A stretch of 64,000 nt of DNA from Sulfurospirillum sp036802865 (GCF_036802865.1 NZ_DAIRVK010000001.1:1-64000); one strand, 5' to 3'; positions 44,143 to 53,362 are shown, counted from the stretch's first letter. Notes: generated from the sequence alone by a model not told the origin. Translations and numbers: made by a program.

Positions 44143-45555
44143 ATGATGTCGAAAAAATCAGTTTTAATGCTGATCCCAGTTTTGGTTTTATGTATGGCCT
44201 GGTTTTCCCCTGTTCCTTCGGGTTTAACTCTTGGGGCATGGCACTATATGGCTATTTTCTTGGCGGTCATCGTTGGGCTTGTCATTGAGCCTGTTCCTAC
44301 AGCGTTAGTGGGGTTAATAGGTGTTTCGCTGATAGCTTTAGCTGGGCTTGCTGGCAAAACGCCTTCTGCCAATGTTCAATGGGCACTTTCAGGTTTTTCA
44401 AACTCGACGATTTGGTTGATTTTTGCAGCCTTTATGTTTGCAATGGGTTACCAAAAAACAGGGCTAGGAAAGAGAATATCGCTTATTATGATTCGTTATA
44501 TGGGTAAAAGTTCGCTCGGGCTTGGTTATGCAGTAGCCTTTGCAGATCTTGTGCTTGCCCCTTTTATGCCTTCCAACACAGCAAGAGGTGGAGGAACGAT
44601 TTTCCCTATTGCGATTAACATCCCCATTATTTTCAATTCGACACCTGAGAATGAACCTCGTAAAATGGGTGCATATATTACATGGATAGCCATGACTGCC
44701 ACCTGTGTAACCAGTTCGATGTTTCTAACAGCACTTGCACCCAACCTTCTTGCTATTGATCTCATTGCAAAAGGAGCAAACATCTCTATAACTTGGGGTG
44801 CATGGGCAAAAGTTATGGTACCACTCATGTTACCACTTTTTCTTGTAACGCCACTTTTGGTTTATTGGATTTATCCACCCACTCAAAAACAATCCCCTGA
44901 AGCACCTGCATGGGCAAGAGATGAGCTAAAAAAGATGGGTCGCATTTCTTTTAAAGAAATTTTAATGGGATCGTTTGCTTTTCTTGCACTCATCCTTTGG
45001 GTTTTTGGTAAAGAACTCAATGTGGATGCAACAATGGCTGCGATTTCTATTACGGTGCTTATGGTCTTAACCAATGTTGTCTCTTGGGATGATGTCATTG
45101 GTAATAAGCCAGCGTGGAATATTTTGGTATGGTTTGCAACACTTGTGGCGCTTGCTTCAGGGCTTAAAGACGTCGGTATTTTGGGATGGATGGGTAAAAG
45201 TACAGAAGCTTACCTCTCTGGACTAAGCCCAACAATGCTCATGCTGGCAATGATAGTGCTTTTCTTCTTATTGCACTACTTTTTTGCTAGCTTAACGGCA
45301 CATACGACAGCTTTGTTGCCTATTTTTATTGTGATTGCGGCAAAACTTATTGCGCCTGAGCAGTTGATGACCTTTATGATTTTATTGACCAGCACCATTG
45401 GCTTAATGGGAATTATTACCCCTTATGGAACAGGACCTTCTCCTATTTGGTATGGTGCTGGGTATATTTCTCAGGGTAGATGGTGGGCACTAGGGGCTGT
45501 TTTTGCAGCTATTTTTATAGCCGTACTTTTAATAGGCGTTTTGATTTTTCTCTAA
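44143..45555 (+). CDS. DASS-family dicarboxylate/tartrate transporter
   Basis: The 470-residue integral membrane protein has about twelve to fourteen helices and the DASS (SLC13/CitT/TtdT) motifs: MPSNTARGGGTIFPIA, a substrate and sodium-site Ser-Asn-Thr, and LTAHTTALLPIF in the second half. Members exchange or symport succinate, fumarate, citrate or tartrate. It is followed by fumarase/tartrate dehydratase genes and a GntR regulator, so it probably imports the dicarboxylate those enzymes use. Two tandem ATGs follow a GGGAGG site; the second has the more usual spacing. Confidence 0.88.
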   Translation: MMSKKSVLMLIPVLVLCMAWFSPVPSGLTLGAWHYMAIFLAVIVGLVIEPVPTALVGLIGVSLIALAGLAGKTPSANVQWALSGFSNSTIWLIFAAFMFAMGYQKTGLGKRISLIMIRYMGKSSLGLGYAVAFADLVLAPFMPSNTARGGGTIFPIAINIPIIFNSTPENEPRKMGAYITWIAMTATCVTSSMFLTALAPNLLAIDLIAKGANISITWGAWAKVMVPLMLPLFLVTPLLVYWIYPPTQKQSPEAPAWARDELKKMGRISFKEILMGSFAFLALILWVFGKELNVDATMAAISITVLMVLTNVVSWDDVIGNKPAWNILVWFATLVALASGLKDVGILGWMGKSTEAYLSGLSPTMLMLAMIVLFFLLHYFFASLTAHTTALLPIFIVIAAKLIAPEQLMTFMILLTSTIGLMGIITPYGTGPSPIWYGAGYISQGRWWALGAVFAAIFIAVLLIGVLIFL

Positions 45556-45583
45556 ATACTATTTAAATATAAAGGATAGAACA

Positions 45584-46483
45584 ATGTTTGTACTCGATAA
45601 AAAAGAGATGATGATTCAAACTTTGGGAAAATTTGGGGATATGGTCTCCAAAGAACTTCCCGATGATGTGATGGCAAAGCTTACAGAGCTTCGAGCTAAA
45701 GAAGAGCAACCTTTGGCAAAAGCCATTTACGATGTTATGTTTGAAAATATGGATAAAGCTAAAAAGCTAAGTCGCCCAACGTGCCAAGATACGGGAGTCA
45801 TCCAATATTTTGTGCGCACAGGTGCTAAATTTCCCTATTTGGGACAATTGCGAGAGATTTTAAAAGAGGCTACGATTCTTACCACCAAAAGTGCTCCACT
45901 GCGTTTGAATGCCGTTGAAGTTTTTGATGAAGTCAATACTGGAACCAATGTTGGAACCGATGTACCTTACATCACGTGGGACATCGTTGATGATAGTACC
46001 AATGTTGAGATAGAGGTCTATCAAGCAGGTGGTGGTTGTTCACTTCCAGGTCGCTCCATTGTTTTACCTCCACTTGCGGGTTATGAGGGTGCAATGCAAT
46101 TTGTTTTTGATACGGTCGTAAACTGGGGTATCAATGCATGCCCTCCTCTTATTGTAGGCATCGGTATTGGAACGTGTTCTAATTCATCTGCTCTACTGTC
46201 TAAAAAAGCGATGCTTCGACCGGTTGGCTCGTCCAATCCTCATCCAAAAGCAGCAGAAATGGAAAGAACCATTGAAAAAGGTCTCAATGACATCGGTCTT
46301 GGACCACAAGGTATTTCGGGTAAAAACAGTGTTATGGCAGTTCATGTCGAGGGCATGGCACATCACCCTTCAGTTTTAGGTGTGGGGGTGACCATTGGTT
46401 GCTGGGCAAATCGCCATGGCATTATTCGTTTTGATGAACATATGAATTATGAAATTGTTTCGCACAAAGGAGTTACTCTATGA
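45584..46483 (+). CDS. Class I fumarase / L-tartrate dehydratase alpha subunit
   Basis: The 299-residue protein is the N-terminal half of an iron-sulfur hydro-lyase of the FumA/TtdA type. Cluster cysteines are in RPTCQDTGVIQYF, AGGGCSLPGRS and GIGTCSNSS. The length matches TtdA (about 300) and two-subunit fumarases. The enzyme dehydrates L-tartrate to oxaloacetate or interconverts malate and fumarate through an oxygen-sensitive [4Fe-4S] cluster. The beta subunit overlaps by four bases. Which substrate is used cannot be read by eye; the neighbouring DASS carrier fits either. Confidence 0.88.
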   Translation: MFVLDKKEMMIQTLGKFGDMVSKELPDDVMAKLTELRAKEEQPLAKAIYDVMFENMDKAKKLSRPTCQDTGVIQYFVRTGAKFPYLGQLREILKEATILTTKSAPLRLNAVEVFDEVNTGTNVGTDVPYITWDIVDDSTNVEIEVYQAGGGCSLPGRSIVLPPLAGYEGAMQFVFDTVVNWGINACPPLIVGIGIGTCSNSSALLSKKAMLRPVGSSNPHPKAAEMERTIEKGLNDIGLGPQGISGKNSVMAVHVEGMAHHPSVLGVGVTIGCWANRHGIIRFDEHMNYEIVSHKGVTL

Positions 46484-47094
46484 AAAAGATTTTGACAACC
46501 CCAATTTCGGATGAAGATATCAAGTCGCTGAAAGTTGGCGATATCGTTTATTTAAGTGGAACATTGGTTACGTGTAGAGATGAAGGGCACAGACGTATTA
46601 TTGCTGAGGGAATTATGCCAAAATTACCGATGGATCGCATTGCTATTTTTCATGCAGGACCTATTGTTAAAGACGTTGATGGTGGGTGGGAGATGGTTTC
46701 CATTGGACCGACTACGAGTATGCGTATGGAGCGTTATGAAAAAGAATTTTTAGCAAAAACCGGTGTTAAGCTGGTAATTGGCAAAGGTGGTATGGGGGCT
46801 AAAACAGCAGAAGGATGCAAAGAAAGTACTGCCGTTCACGCGGTCTTCCCTGGTGGTTGTGGCGTGGTAGCTGCTGAAGAGGTAGAAAAAATTGAAGGTA
46901 AAGAGTGGCCAGAGTTTGGTATGCCAGAAGCCTTTTGGATACTTAAAGTCAAAGAGTTTGGACCCTTAATTATTTCTATCGATACCGAGGGAAATAACCT
47001 GTTTGAAACCAACAAAATAACGTTTAATGAACGTAAAGAAAAAGCGCTAAATGAGACAGCAAAACATATTGTTTCAATGATCGCAAAGAGTTAA
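46480..47094 (+). CDS. Class I fumarase / L-tartrate dehydratase beta subunit
   Basis: The 204-residue protein matches the swivel domain of class I hydro-lyases (TtdB/FumB C-terminal). Motifs include VGDIVYLSGTLVTCRDEGHRRI, IGPTTSMRME and IGKGGMG. It completes the active site with the alpha subunit, and its start overlaps the alpha stop (ATGA arrangement), giving balanced synthesis. A terminator follows eight bases after its stop. Confidence 0.9.
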   Translation: MKKILTTPISDEDIKSLKVGDIVYLSGTLVTCRDEGHRRIIAEGIMPKLPMDRIAIFHAGPIVKDVDGGWEMVSIGPTTSMRMERYEKEFLAKTGVKLVIGKGGMGAKTAEGCKESTAVHAVFPGGCGVVAAEEVEKIEGKEWPEFGMPEAFWILKVKEFGPLIISIDTEGNNLFETNKITFNERKEKALNETAKHIVSMIAKS

Positions 47095-47101
47095 CTCTTA
47101 T

Positions 47102-47129
47102 AAAAGGACACTTTTGTGGGTGTCCTTTT
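47102..47129. terminator. Bidirectional terminator between the dehydratase operon and gntR
   Basis: AAAAGGACAC pairs perfectly with GTGTCCTTTT around an 8-nt loop and is followed by A/T-rich sequence (TTTTATTTAG), so it can serve both convergent genes. Confidence 0.85.
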
Positions 47130-47131
47130 AT

Positions 47132-47785
47132 TTAGTTTTTGCAGTTTTTTAGTGTGCTGTTCATACTACGTATAATATGTTGACGCATAGCCTCGCAGGC
47201 TCCCTCATAATCTTTTTTCTCTAATTTCTCAACAATTTTGTCATGTTCTGTTAATGAGGTAGCTGCATATTCTTGTGCCGTTACAAGGTGATTCATAGAT
47301 AGACCATTCCATAATAAAGCAAGAAAAGATTTTAGTTTTTCACTATCGGCTGCTTCCCAAATGGTCATATGAAATGCTTGGTTTGCAAGGTTATAGGCTT
47401 CGGTATCGCTACTTTCTTTCGCACGTCTTCCTTGTTCATTCACTTTTTGAATTGCTTTAAGTGTCTCATCATTCATGTGGAGACACGCACGTCTTAATGC
47501 TTCGGTTTCAAGTAAAATGCGCATTTCATAGTGGTCTTTGATGGCTTCTTCGGAGATGCCTTTAACGATGGCACAACGATTTTGACGAAGTTCTATCAGC
47601 CCTTCATTGGCAAGAATTTGAAATGCTTCACGTACGGGTGTACGAGACATACCCACTTGTTCGCCGATGCTATCAAGTGTGATCGATTGACCTTTGCTGA
47701 TGCCACCTGAGAGAATTGAAGAGCGTAAAATAGACGCTACTTGTTCACGAGCTGGTAACATTTGTATTTTTCTAAGATTGATCAT
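47132..47785 (-). CDS. GntR-family transcription regulator (FadR/FCD type)
   Basis: The 217-residue regulator has an N-terminal winged helix (residues about 12-75, with MSRTPVREAFQILANEGLIE) and an all-helical FCD ligand domain with metal-binding His and Asp residues (LNDQAFHMTIWEA region). FCD regulators sense organic acids such as lactate, gluconate or dicarboxylates. It lies convergent to the carrier/dehydratase operon and is the likely local regulator; the ligand is inferred as the imported acid. Confidence 0.88.
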   Translation of the reverse strand: MINLRKIQMLPAREQVASILRSSILSGGISKGQSITLDSIGEQVGMSRTPVREAFQILANEGLIELRQNRCAIVKGISEEAIKDHYEMRILLETEALRRACLHMNDETLKAIQKVNEQGRRAKESSDTEAYNLANQAFHMTIWEAADSEKLKSFLALLWNGLSMNHLVTAQEYAATSLTEHDKIVEKLEKKDYEGACEAMRQHIIRSMNSTLKNCKN

Positions 47786-48009
47786 AAGATACTCTTTAAT
47801 AGACTGTTTTATTTAGTATAGCATGACAAGGCTATCTTTTCAAGAAAGTGATTGATTCTATGGGTATTAGAGTGCTGGAAGACGTTACAAGTTTTCTTTA
47901 CATATGAATTTTTTGTATTTATCTAAACATCTAAGTTTTTAATGGTTTAAGTCTTACCGTTATACAATGAGTATATCAATGAAGTTATACCTAAAAAAGG
48001 AGCAGTGTT

Positions 48010-48687
48010 ATGCTACGAAATATGATGATGTTTGCGATGGCGTTACTCATTCTCACGGGTTGTACAAGCAAAGAAGAAGAAAAAAAAATAACTCAGGAAC
48101 AGGGGACTCAAACTATTGATACTGAAGTTAAAAACGTCATTAAGAAAGAAGTTTTAAAAAGTATCAATGATTCTAAAATGTACCAAGAACTTTCATGGAA
48201 AAAAATGCAAAGTGGTGATGTTGTCTCTGCACGAATTAATAAAAAAGTTGTTTTTATAGCGCATACATTCAAAGATAAAAATGTATATGGCGGGACAATA
48301 GCAAAAGAAAATATCTATTTTATTGGAGAAGAAAAGCCAAGCCTTATCATTGATTTTGATGTCAAAGTGGCTTTTAAAGAGTTTCTTGCCAATAAAAGTA
48401 TTGGGACGTTGTTTTCAACAACCGTATGGAATTTTGAAAAACTACAGGATGATTATAAAGCGAGTGCCACGGATTCGAGTTCAAAAGAAAATGTGAAAGA
48501 TTTTATCTATTCCATTAAGCGTTTTAGTAAAGCAGATCAAGAATTTTTAGCAGAGTCTATTTCAAATGCCAACAATCCACTTTCGATTGCTAAAAATGTA
48601 GCACTTTTTTTAACCATTCGGTTATTTCCTGAACTGATTGAAGAGTTGCTATTTAATGAAGTTGCCTACAATGGCAAGTATAAATAA
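48010..48687 (+). CDS. Predicted lipoprotein of unknown function
   Basis: The 225-residue product has a lipoprotein signal ending in ILTGC (lipidated Cys about 19), a Lys/Glu-rich linker, and a globular region of about 150 residues that I do not recognise. An AAAGGAGC site precedes the ATG. It is followed after 10 bases by a Sel1-repeat secreted protein, so the two are probably one transcript. A TATACA box lies about 50 nt upstream. No catalytic motif is visible. Confidence 0.7.
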   Translation: MLRNMMMFAMALLILTGCTSKEEEKKITQEQGTQTIDTEVKNVIKKEVLKSINDSKMYQELSWKKMQSGDVVSARINKKVVFIAHTFKDKNVYGGTIAKENIYFIGEEKPSLIIDFDVKVAFKEFLANKSIGTLFSTTVWNFEKLQDDYKASATDSSSKENVKDFIYSIKRFSKADQEFLAESISNANNPLSIAKNVALFLTIRLFPELIEELLFNEVAYNGKYK

Positions 48688-48697
48688 GGAGTTTTGA

Positions 48698-49330
48698 ATG
48701 AAATTATTTTTACAACTCTTATGTGTTATGGCACTTGTTGGTACACACGTATCGTATGCAGACGATCTTATGGACGGACTATCGGCCTATGAGAAAAATG
48801 ACTATGGTAGTGCTGTACAATTTTTTCAAAGTTCATGCGAGAGTGGAAATGCTGAGGCATGCTATAACCTTGCCAATATGTATGATGAAGGACTTGGTGT
48901 TTATAAAGACGATCAAAAAGCAGTGGAACTTTTTACAAAAGCATGTGATGGTGGCTTTATGGGAAGTTGTTACAACCTTGGCATGATGTATGACAAAGGT
49001 GAAGGTGTTGCTAAAGATAGTATGAAGGCTTTTATACTTTTCAATCAAACCTGTGAAAAAGGGCATATAAGAGGGTGTTATAACCTTGGTATTATGTACT
49101 ATAAAGCGCAAGGTGTGCAAAAAGACTACATTAAAGCAGCAAAACTTTTTAAACAAGCGTGTGATGAAGAGTACGAAAAAGGGTGTTTCAACTTAGGTGT
49201 TATGTACCGCGATGGCCAAGGTGTTATTCAAAGCCAAGAACAAGCACTTGAACTTTTTAAGAAAGCTTGTGAGCAAAATCTCTCGGTTGCATGTAAAAAC
49301 TATGGAAAACTTAGAAGCGAGATGCAATAA
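48698..49330 (+). CDS. Secreted Sel1-repeat cysteine-rich protein (Hcp-like)
   Basis: The 210-residue protein has a Sec signal (cleavage near SYA, residue about 21) and five Sel1-like repeats. Each repeat carries a pair of cysteines about eight residues apart (for example CESGNAEAC, CDGGFMGSC, CEKGHIRGC, CDEEYEKGC, CEQNLSVAC). This is the pattern of the Helicobacter cysteine-rich (Hcp) family, in which each pair forms a disulfide within a repeat. Family members include penicillin-binding HcpA; the role here is unknown and likely periplasmic or extracellular. Confidence 0.88.
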   Translation: MKLFLQLLCVMALVGTHVSYADDLMDGLSAYEKNDYGSAVQFFQSSCESGNAEACYNLANMYDEGLGVYKDDQKAVELFTKACDGGFMGSCYNLGMMYDKGEGVAKDSMKAFILFNQTCEKGHIRGCYNLGIMYYKAQGVQKDYIKAAKLFKQACDEEYEKGCFNLGVMYRDGQGVIQSQEQALELFKKACEQNLSVACKNYGKLRSEMQ

Positions 49331-49355
49331 AGAGTTGGAATAGAGGTTAAAAAAA

Positions 49356-49443
49356 TGGCGGGCAGAGGGGGATTCGAACCCCCGGTGAGTTGCCCCACGG
49401 CCGCGTTCCAGGCGACTGGATTAAACCACTCTCCCATCTGCCC
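49356..49443 (-). tRNA. tRNA-Ser (anticodon GGA)
   Basis: On the minus strand the acceptor GGGCAGA pairs with TCTGCCC, and the encoded CCA end is present. The anticodon arm is GTCGC-CTGGAAC-GCGGC with anticodon GGA (reads UCC/UCU). A long variable arm (typical class II tRNA) precedes the T arm GGGGG-TTCGAAT-CCCCC. Total length is 88 nt. Confidence 0.96.
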
Positions 49444-49488
49444 ATTTTGGATAGGATTGGAAGTATAACGATTTTGTGCTTATTTGAG

Positions 49489-49524
49489 GATTAATGGCAT
49501 TTTATCGATGAAATGCCATTAATC
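49489..49524 (-). terminator. Terminator-like hairpin after the chemoreceptor gene
   Basis: Perfect 14-bp arms (GATTAATGGCATTT with AAATGCCATTAATC) surround an 8-nt loop, seven bases beyond the stop codon of the chemoreceptor gene. Confidence 0.8.
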
Positions 49525-49530
49525 GTGTAA

Positions 49531-50610
49531 TTATGATTTACGAATACTTTTGAAGGCTTCAATGAGTTTTTCAAAGCCAATTTTACTTGACTTCTCAACG
49601 GTACGAAATATTTCGATGCCTTCCCTTGAGTCCGCATGTGTGGCAAATGCTTCAATTGCTTTTTTCAAGCCATCATGAACACTGATATGATGGTTGTTGA
49701 CCTCTTGTATGGTTGCATTATTGAGTTTAGAGCTAATGCTTCCAAACCATTTACCAAAGCGGCACGCAGTGTGACCCAAAATATCAACTTTTTTCTGTGA
49801 AAGTGCGGCATTGTAGCCTTGGAGTTTGAGTAAGATGTGATCTATTTTACCATTACTGACAGAAATTTCATTGGTGACATTGTCACATTTGTTGGTGATA
49901 TTTTGGGAATTTTGAAGCATGGTTGTAATTTCAATGCTAAATTCTTCGAGTACTTTCATAGAGGTGTGTGATTCGTTTTGGAATGTTTCACTGGTATCTG
50001 CCATAGAATTGGTGTTTTGTTTTAATATACTGATATTTGACTCAACTTCTAAAGTCGCTTTTTGAGTTCGTTCCGCCAGTTTTCGTACTTCATCGGCCAC
50101 AACAGCAAAACCTCGTCCATGCTCTCCTGCACGTGCAGCTTCGATAGCCGCATTGAGCGCTAGAAGGTTGGTTTGGTCTGAGATATCTTTGATAAGGTTG
50201 ATGATGTCACTGATAGCTGAAACGCTATTTGAGAGGTTTTCAACATCGTGTGTAAATTTTTGTGTGAGTTCCTGCACTTTTTCGAGAGATTTGGAGATGT
50301 CTTTTGTTTGCACTTCAATATTTTCGCCACCTTTTAGTGAAGCATCGTTGAGTGTGTTGATTTCATTGAGCATTGTCAAACTCTCTTCAATCGTATTTTG
50401 GAGAAAGTTCATACCATCTTCATAGCTTCCCAGCAGGATCGTTAAAAGTTCTTCTTTTGTTTGATTGATAGGTGTCACATTATTTTGTTCTTCTAAAGTT
50501 TTTTGATGGGATTGTTCACATTGTATAACTTCGTTTTTTAGGGTTTGAAGTTCGTTCTTAAGTGCCTGATTTTCATTTTCTAATTCTGCTATACGTCGTC
50601 CGCCAAACAT
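49531..50610 (-). CDS. Soluble methyl-accepting chemotaxis protein with C-terminal CZB domain
   Basis: The 359-residue receptor has no membrane segment. It has an N-terminal coiled coil (about 5-40) and a chemotaxis signalling domain with the hairpin tip NAAIEAARAGEHGRGFAVVADEVRKLAERT written in the canonical form. Its C-terminal CZB domain (about 265-345) has the zinc-binding pattern HTACRFGKW and HHISVH. Cytosolic CZB receptors such as Helicobacter TlpD sense hypochlorite or zinc through the His3-Cys site. It likely forms cytoplasmic receptor arrays. It is monocistronic. Confidence 0.92.
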   Translation of the reverse strand: MFGGRRIAELENENQALKNELQTLKNEVIQCEQSHQKTLEEQNNVTPINQTKEELLTILLGSYEDGMNFLQNTIEESLTMLNEINTLNDASLKGGENIEVQTKDISKSLEKVQELTQKFTHDVENLSNSVSAISDIINLIKDISDQTNLLALNAAIEAARAGEHGRGFAVVADEVRKLAERTQKATLEVESNISILKQNTNSMADTSETFQNESHTSMKVLEEFSIEITTMLQNSQNITNKCDNVTNEISVSNGKIDHILLKLQGYNAALSQKKVDILGHTACRFGKWFGSISSKLNNATIQEVNNHHISVHDGLKKAIEAFATHADSREGIEIFRTVEKSSKIGFEKLIEAFKSIRKS

Positions 50611-50692
50611 TTTTACTCCTTTGGTTAAGTTGAAATAATTATAACCAATAAGTGTGACTTTTACGTTACATTTTAGGAACGAGTATCAAAAA

Positions 50693-51169
50693 TTAATAGT
50701 AACCTACACAAATACCATTAGACAGGCTAATTTTTTTCTCAAAAGGTGAAGGACCAAAATACTTACATTTTTCGATGTAGATATGGTAGTTATAGTCCAG
50801 CTTTAAATCATCGTAGAATTTTTTGAGATTGACTAGCTTGACATCGCACACATCGATGATTTCTAAGGCCTTGTAGATACAGGAGTTATTGTGTTCGATA
50901 AGGTGTGAAGGTGCTAGCCCTGTGTATTTGCAAAAGGCTTGAGACTGTACCATTCCCGTAAGATCAGTACATTGTTTGAGAATTTCTTTGTACTTGGGGA
51001 TGATTGTATCTTTACGCAAAAAAACAACGCGTGCATCATCAAACTTTGCGGCTTCGACACTTTTCCAATAACGGTATGCATTGGATGAAATCCCCGCAAG
51101 TAGGCTAAACTCTTTGTTTAAAACATAATTGTTCAGCCAATGATTGTGCGTCAGAATGTCCATCTGCAT
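50693..51169 (-). CDS. Hypothetical protein coupled to the AspT-like transporter
   Basis: I do not recognise this 158-residue protein. It is soluble, with no signal peptide. It has scattered cysteines and a helix-turn-helix-like stretch near residues 20-60 (LLAGISSNAYRYWKS), so a small DNA-binding or regulatory role is possible but unproven. Its ATG lies one base after the stop codon of the transporter gene, so the two are translationally coupled. Confidence 0.65.
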   Translation of the reverse strand: MQMDILTHNHWLNNYVLNKEFSLLAGISSNAYRYWKSVEAAKFDDARVVFLRKDTIIPKYKEILKQCTDLTGMVQSQAFCKYTGLAPSHLIEHNNSCIYKALEIIDVCDVKLVNLKKFYDDLKLDYNYHIYIEKCKYFGPSPFEKKISLSNGICVGYY

Positions 51170-51170
51170 G

Positions 51171-52754
51171 TTACATGATCTTCATACCCAGTTGTGCCAG
51201 AACAATGACGAGTACTAATCCAAGAGGATATACAGCCGCATAAGCGATGGACGGGTAGTCTGTTTTGGTCATATTATTTGCCATCGTAAGAGAAGGTGTT
51301 GATGTCATAGCACCTGAGAGCAGACCTAAGATATCGAGGAAATTCATCTTTAAAATTTTTCGACATGTAAAAGTGATAATACCTAAAGAGACGATAAGCG
51401 CACCAAGGGCAAGGACAATAGGTAAAACACCGTTATTTTCCAATGACTCAACAAGGTATTTTCCTGCATTGGTTCCGAGGGTTGCAATAAAGATAAGCTG
51501 ACCAAGTGTTTTTAAAAGTGTGGTAGAATGCGGTGAAAGGTTCCATACGATAGGTCCAACACGCCCTAACCTTCCAAGTACCAACGCGGTAATCAAAATG
51601 CCACCAACGAAGCTTAATTTAATGTCGCCAACGCCAGGAATATAGAGCGGAATACTACCCAGTAAAATACCAAAAACAACACCCAGAGAAATAGGCAAGA
51701 AGTCTGCGGCTGGGTATTTTAAAAGGTCATTACCGATGAGTTTTGTCACTTTTTCAGTGTAAGTTTCAGGTGCAACGACATAAAGTTTATCGCCAAGGCG
51801 CAATGTCAAATCAGGATATGCAGGAATGTCGATACCCGCACGTCGTACTTTGGTGATGACGGCGCGAAGAGATTTTAGCTCTTTGATCATACCAATTTTT
51901 TTACCGACAATCTCTTTATTGGTTGTAAGAAGTCTTAAAACCGCCATATTGTCTTGAAATTCGTGTTCTTCACCGATCTCTTGACCCAAAACAATGCTCA
52001 GATTTGCCAGTTGTTCATCCGTTCCTGCAACTCTGATGACATCACCATAGCTCAGAGAAACATCTTCCGTAGTATGGTCAACTTGACCATCTGATGTCAT
52101 ACGCTCGATGACAGTCGATGTCATGCTCTCAATTTTGGATTTTTTGATCTCGGTATTTCTAAAGTTTTCATTGGTAATGCGAAAATTTCGGGTGTGAATG
52201 TCTGGAAAACGCGCTTTTTGGCTTGATTCGTAATCTTCAACCTCTTTTTGCAAATCGACATTAAAAAGTACTGGAAGTATGCGAATAAAAAGTACTGTTG
52301 CTACGATGCCAAACGGATAGACAAGACCAAAAATAACCGAAGTGGTTGCGGTATGTTTGATCTCAAGTGCTGCTGCAAGGGCTGGAACGCTTGTAAGTGC
52401 TCCTGTAAAAATACCATCGATGATCGTTTTAGGAAGGTCAAAAAAGTAACCAAATCCAAAAATAATGACAAAAAGCAGTACTAAAAGTGCGGTTGCTATA
52501 AGGTTAAGTTTGAGACCTTCATGTTTGATGGTGTCAAAAAAACCAGGACCTGACTGAAGTCCAACAGCATAGATAAAAATTGCCAGTCCAAAGTACTGAA
52601 ATGCGTCAGAGATAACCATGCCAAAATGCCCTGCAATAAGCGCTACGATGAGCATAGCCGTTACATCAAGAGAGAAGCCTCTGACTTTGATATTGCCTAA
52701 GATGTAGCCAACTGAAATGATGGCAAAGAGGTAAAAAATTTCGTTATTTATCAT
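51171..52754 (-). CDS. AspT/YidE/YbjL-type transporter with paired RCK_C domains
   Basis: The 527-residue protein has two halves of about five membrane helices each, separated by a cytoplasmic region (about 200-350). That region holds two TrkA_C-like domains with paired beta strands (MTSDGQVDHTTEDVSLSYGDVIRVAGT and LTLRLGDKLYVVAPE in family-like form). This is the aspartate:alanine exchanger (AAEx/YbjL) layout. The conserved ALTSVPALAAALE and AMTSTPSLTMANNM repeats, one per half, are the family's duplicated substrate motifs. It probably exchanges a small acid, with nucleotide gating by the RCK domains. Confidence 0.88.
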   Translation of the reverse strand: MINNEIFYLFAIISVGYILGNIKVRGFSLDVTAMLIVALIAGHFGMVISDAFQYFGLAIFIYAVGLQSGPGFFDTIKHEGLKLNLIATALLVLLFVIIFGFGYFFDLPKTIIDGIFTGALTSVPALAAALEIKHTATTSVIFGLVYPFGIVATVLFIRILPVLFNVDLQKEVEDYESSQKARFPDIHTRNFRITNENFRNTEIKKSKIESMTSTVIERMTSDGQVDHTTEDVSLSYGDVIRVAGTDEQLANLSIVLGQEIGEEHEFQDNMAVLRLLTTNKEIVGKKIGMIKELKSLRAVITKVRRAGIDIPAYPDLTLRLGDKLYVVAPETYTEKVTKLIGNDLLKYPAADFLPISLGVVFGILLGSIPLYIPGVGDIKLSFVGGILITALVLGRLGRVGPIVWNLSPHSTTLLKTLGQLIFIATLGTNAGKYLVESLENNGVLPIVLALGALIVSLGIITFTCRKILKMNFLDILGLLSGAMTSTPSLTMANNMTKTDYPSIAYAAVYPLGLVLVIVLAQLGMKIM

Positions 52755-52762
52755 AAAAAATA

Positions 52763-52819
52763 GTGCCTTAAAAGAATTAGACGAATTATACCTTAATTTG
52801 GTCGTTACTTTTAAGGCAC
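52763..52819. promoter_or_regulatory. 12-bp inverted repeat bracketing the transporter promoter
   Basis: GTGCCTTAAAAG (52763-52774) and CTTTTAAGGCAC (52808-52819) are perfect 12-bp arms 33 bp apart. A minus-strand TATAAT (52785-52790) sits between them, so the arms flank the probable -10 of the AspT-like gene. It could be a looped operator. The right arm also forms the short hairpin AGGCA-CAAA-TGCCT overlapping the stop of the AhpD-like gene. Confidence 0.5.
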
Positions 52820-52825
52820 AAATGC

Positions 52826-53362
52826 CTAAAAATCTTTCTCGATTTTAAATGCATCAAAGATAATGTCGATAGCAGACATACGTGCACCATGATTGGTTGC
52901 ATCCAGTATTTCACCATCGGTATAGCCAAGATCACGAAGTGTTTGAACATCTTTTGCTTCAACATCATGGGGTGTGCGTACCGCTTTGAGAACAAACAGA
53001 AGCATCGCTTTCTCTTTTGCATCAAGTTTCGCGTCGTTCGGATTGGCACGCATAGCTTCAACATCTTTAGGTGTCCAGCCAAGCATATTGATAAGTATAG
53101 AAGCATTCATATCGACACAATAACTACAGCTATTTTTATCAGAAACAAGCATACGAATGCTTGCTAATAAAGGCATGGAGAGGCTTTTTTGTTTTACCAT
53201 GTAGTATTCGATGAAACTCATTTGTTGTTTGATAAGCTCAGGACTTGCACTGAAAATTTGCGCGGAGTTACTCACCCGCCCTCGCATTGCTTCTATTTTT
53301 CCATAGAGTTCAGCGAGCTCGCCTGTAGCGTTTTCGGGTTTGACTGTATTGATTAATGGCAT
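52826..53362 (-). CDS. Carboxymuconolactone decarboxylase/AhpD-family protein
   Basis: The 178-residue protein has the AhpD-like fold with the redox motif SCSYCVDMNA (CxxC) near residue 80, and the flanking VSDKN and MLVSDK helices. Members act as peroxidases or alkylhydroperoxidase-like reductases. A longer frame to 53392 exists, but AAAGGA six bases ahead of the internal ATG makes this the better start (MPLINTVKP). It overlaps the hydrolase gene by 10 bases and is controlled with it from the TetR-type promoter. Confidence 0.85.
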   Translation of the reverse strand: MPLINTVKPENATGELAELYGKIEAMRGRVSNSAQIFSASPELIKQQMSFIEYYMVKQKSLSMPLLASIRMLVSDKNSCSYCVDMNASILINMLGWTPKDVEAMRANPNDAKLDAKEKAMLLFVLKAVRTPHDVEAKDVQTLRDLGYTDGEILDATNHGARMSAIDIIFDAFKIEKDF

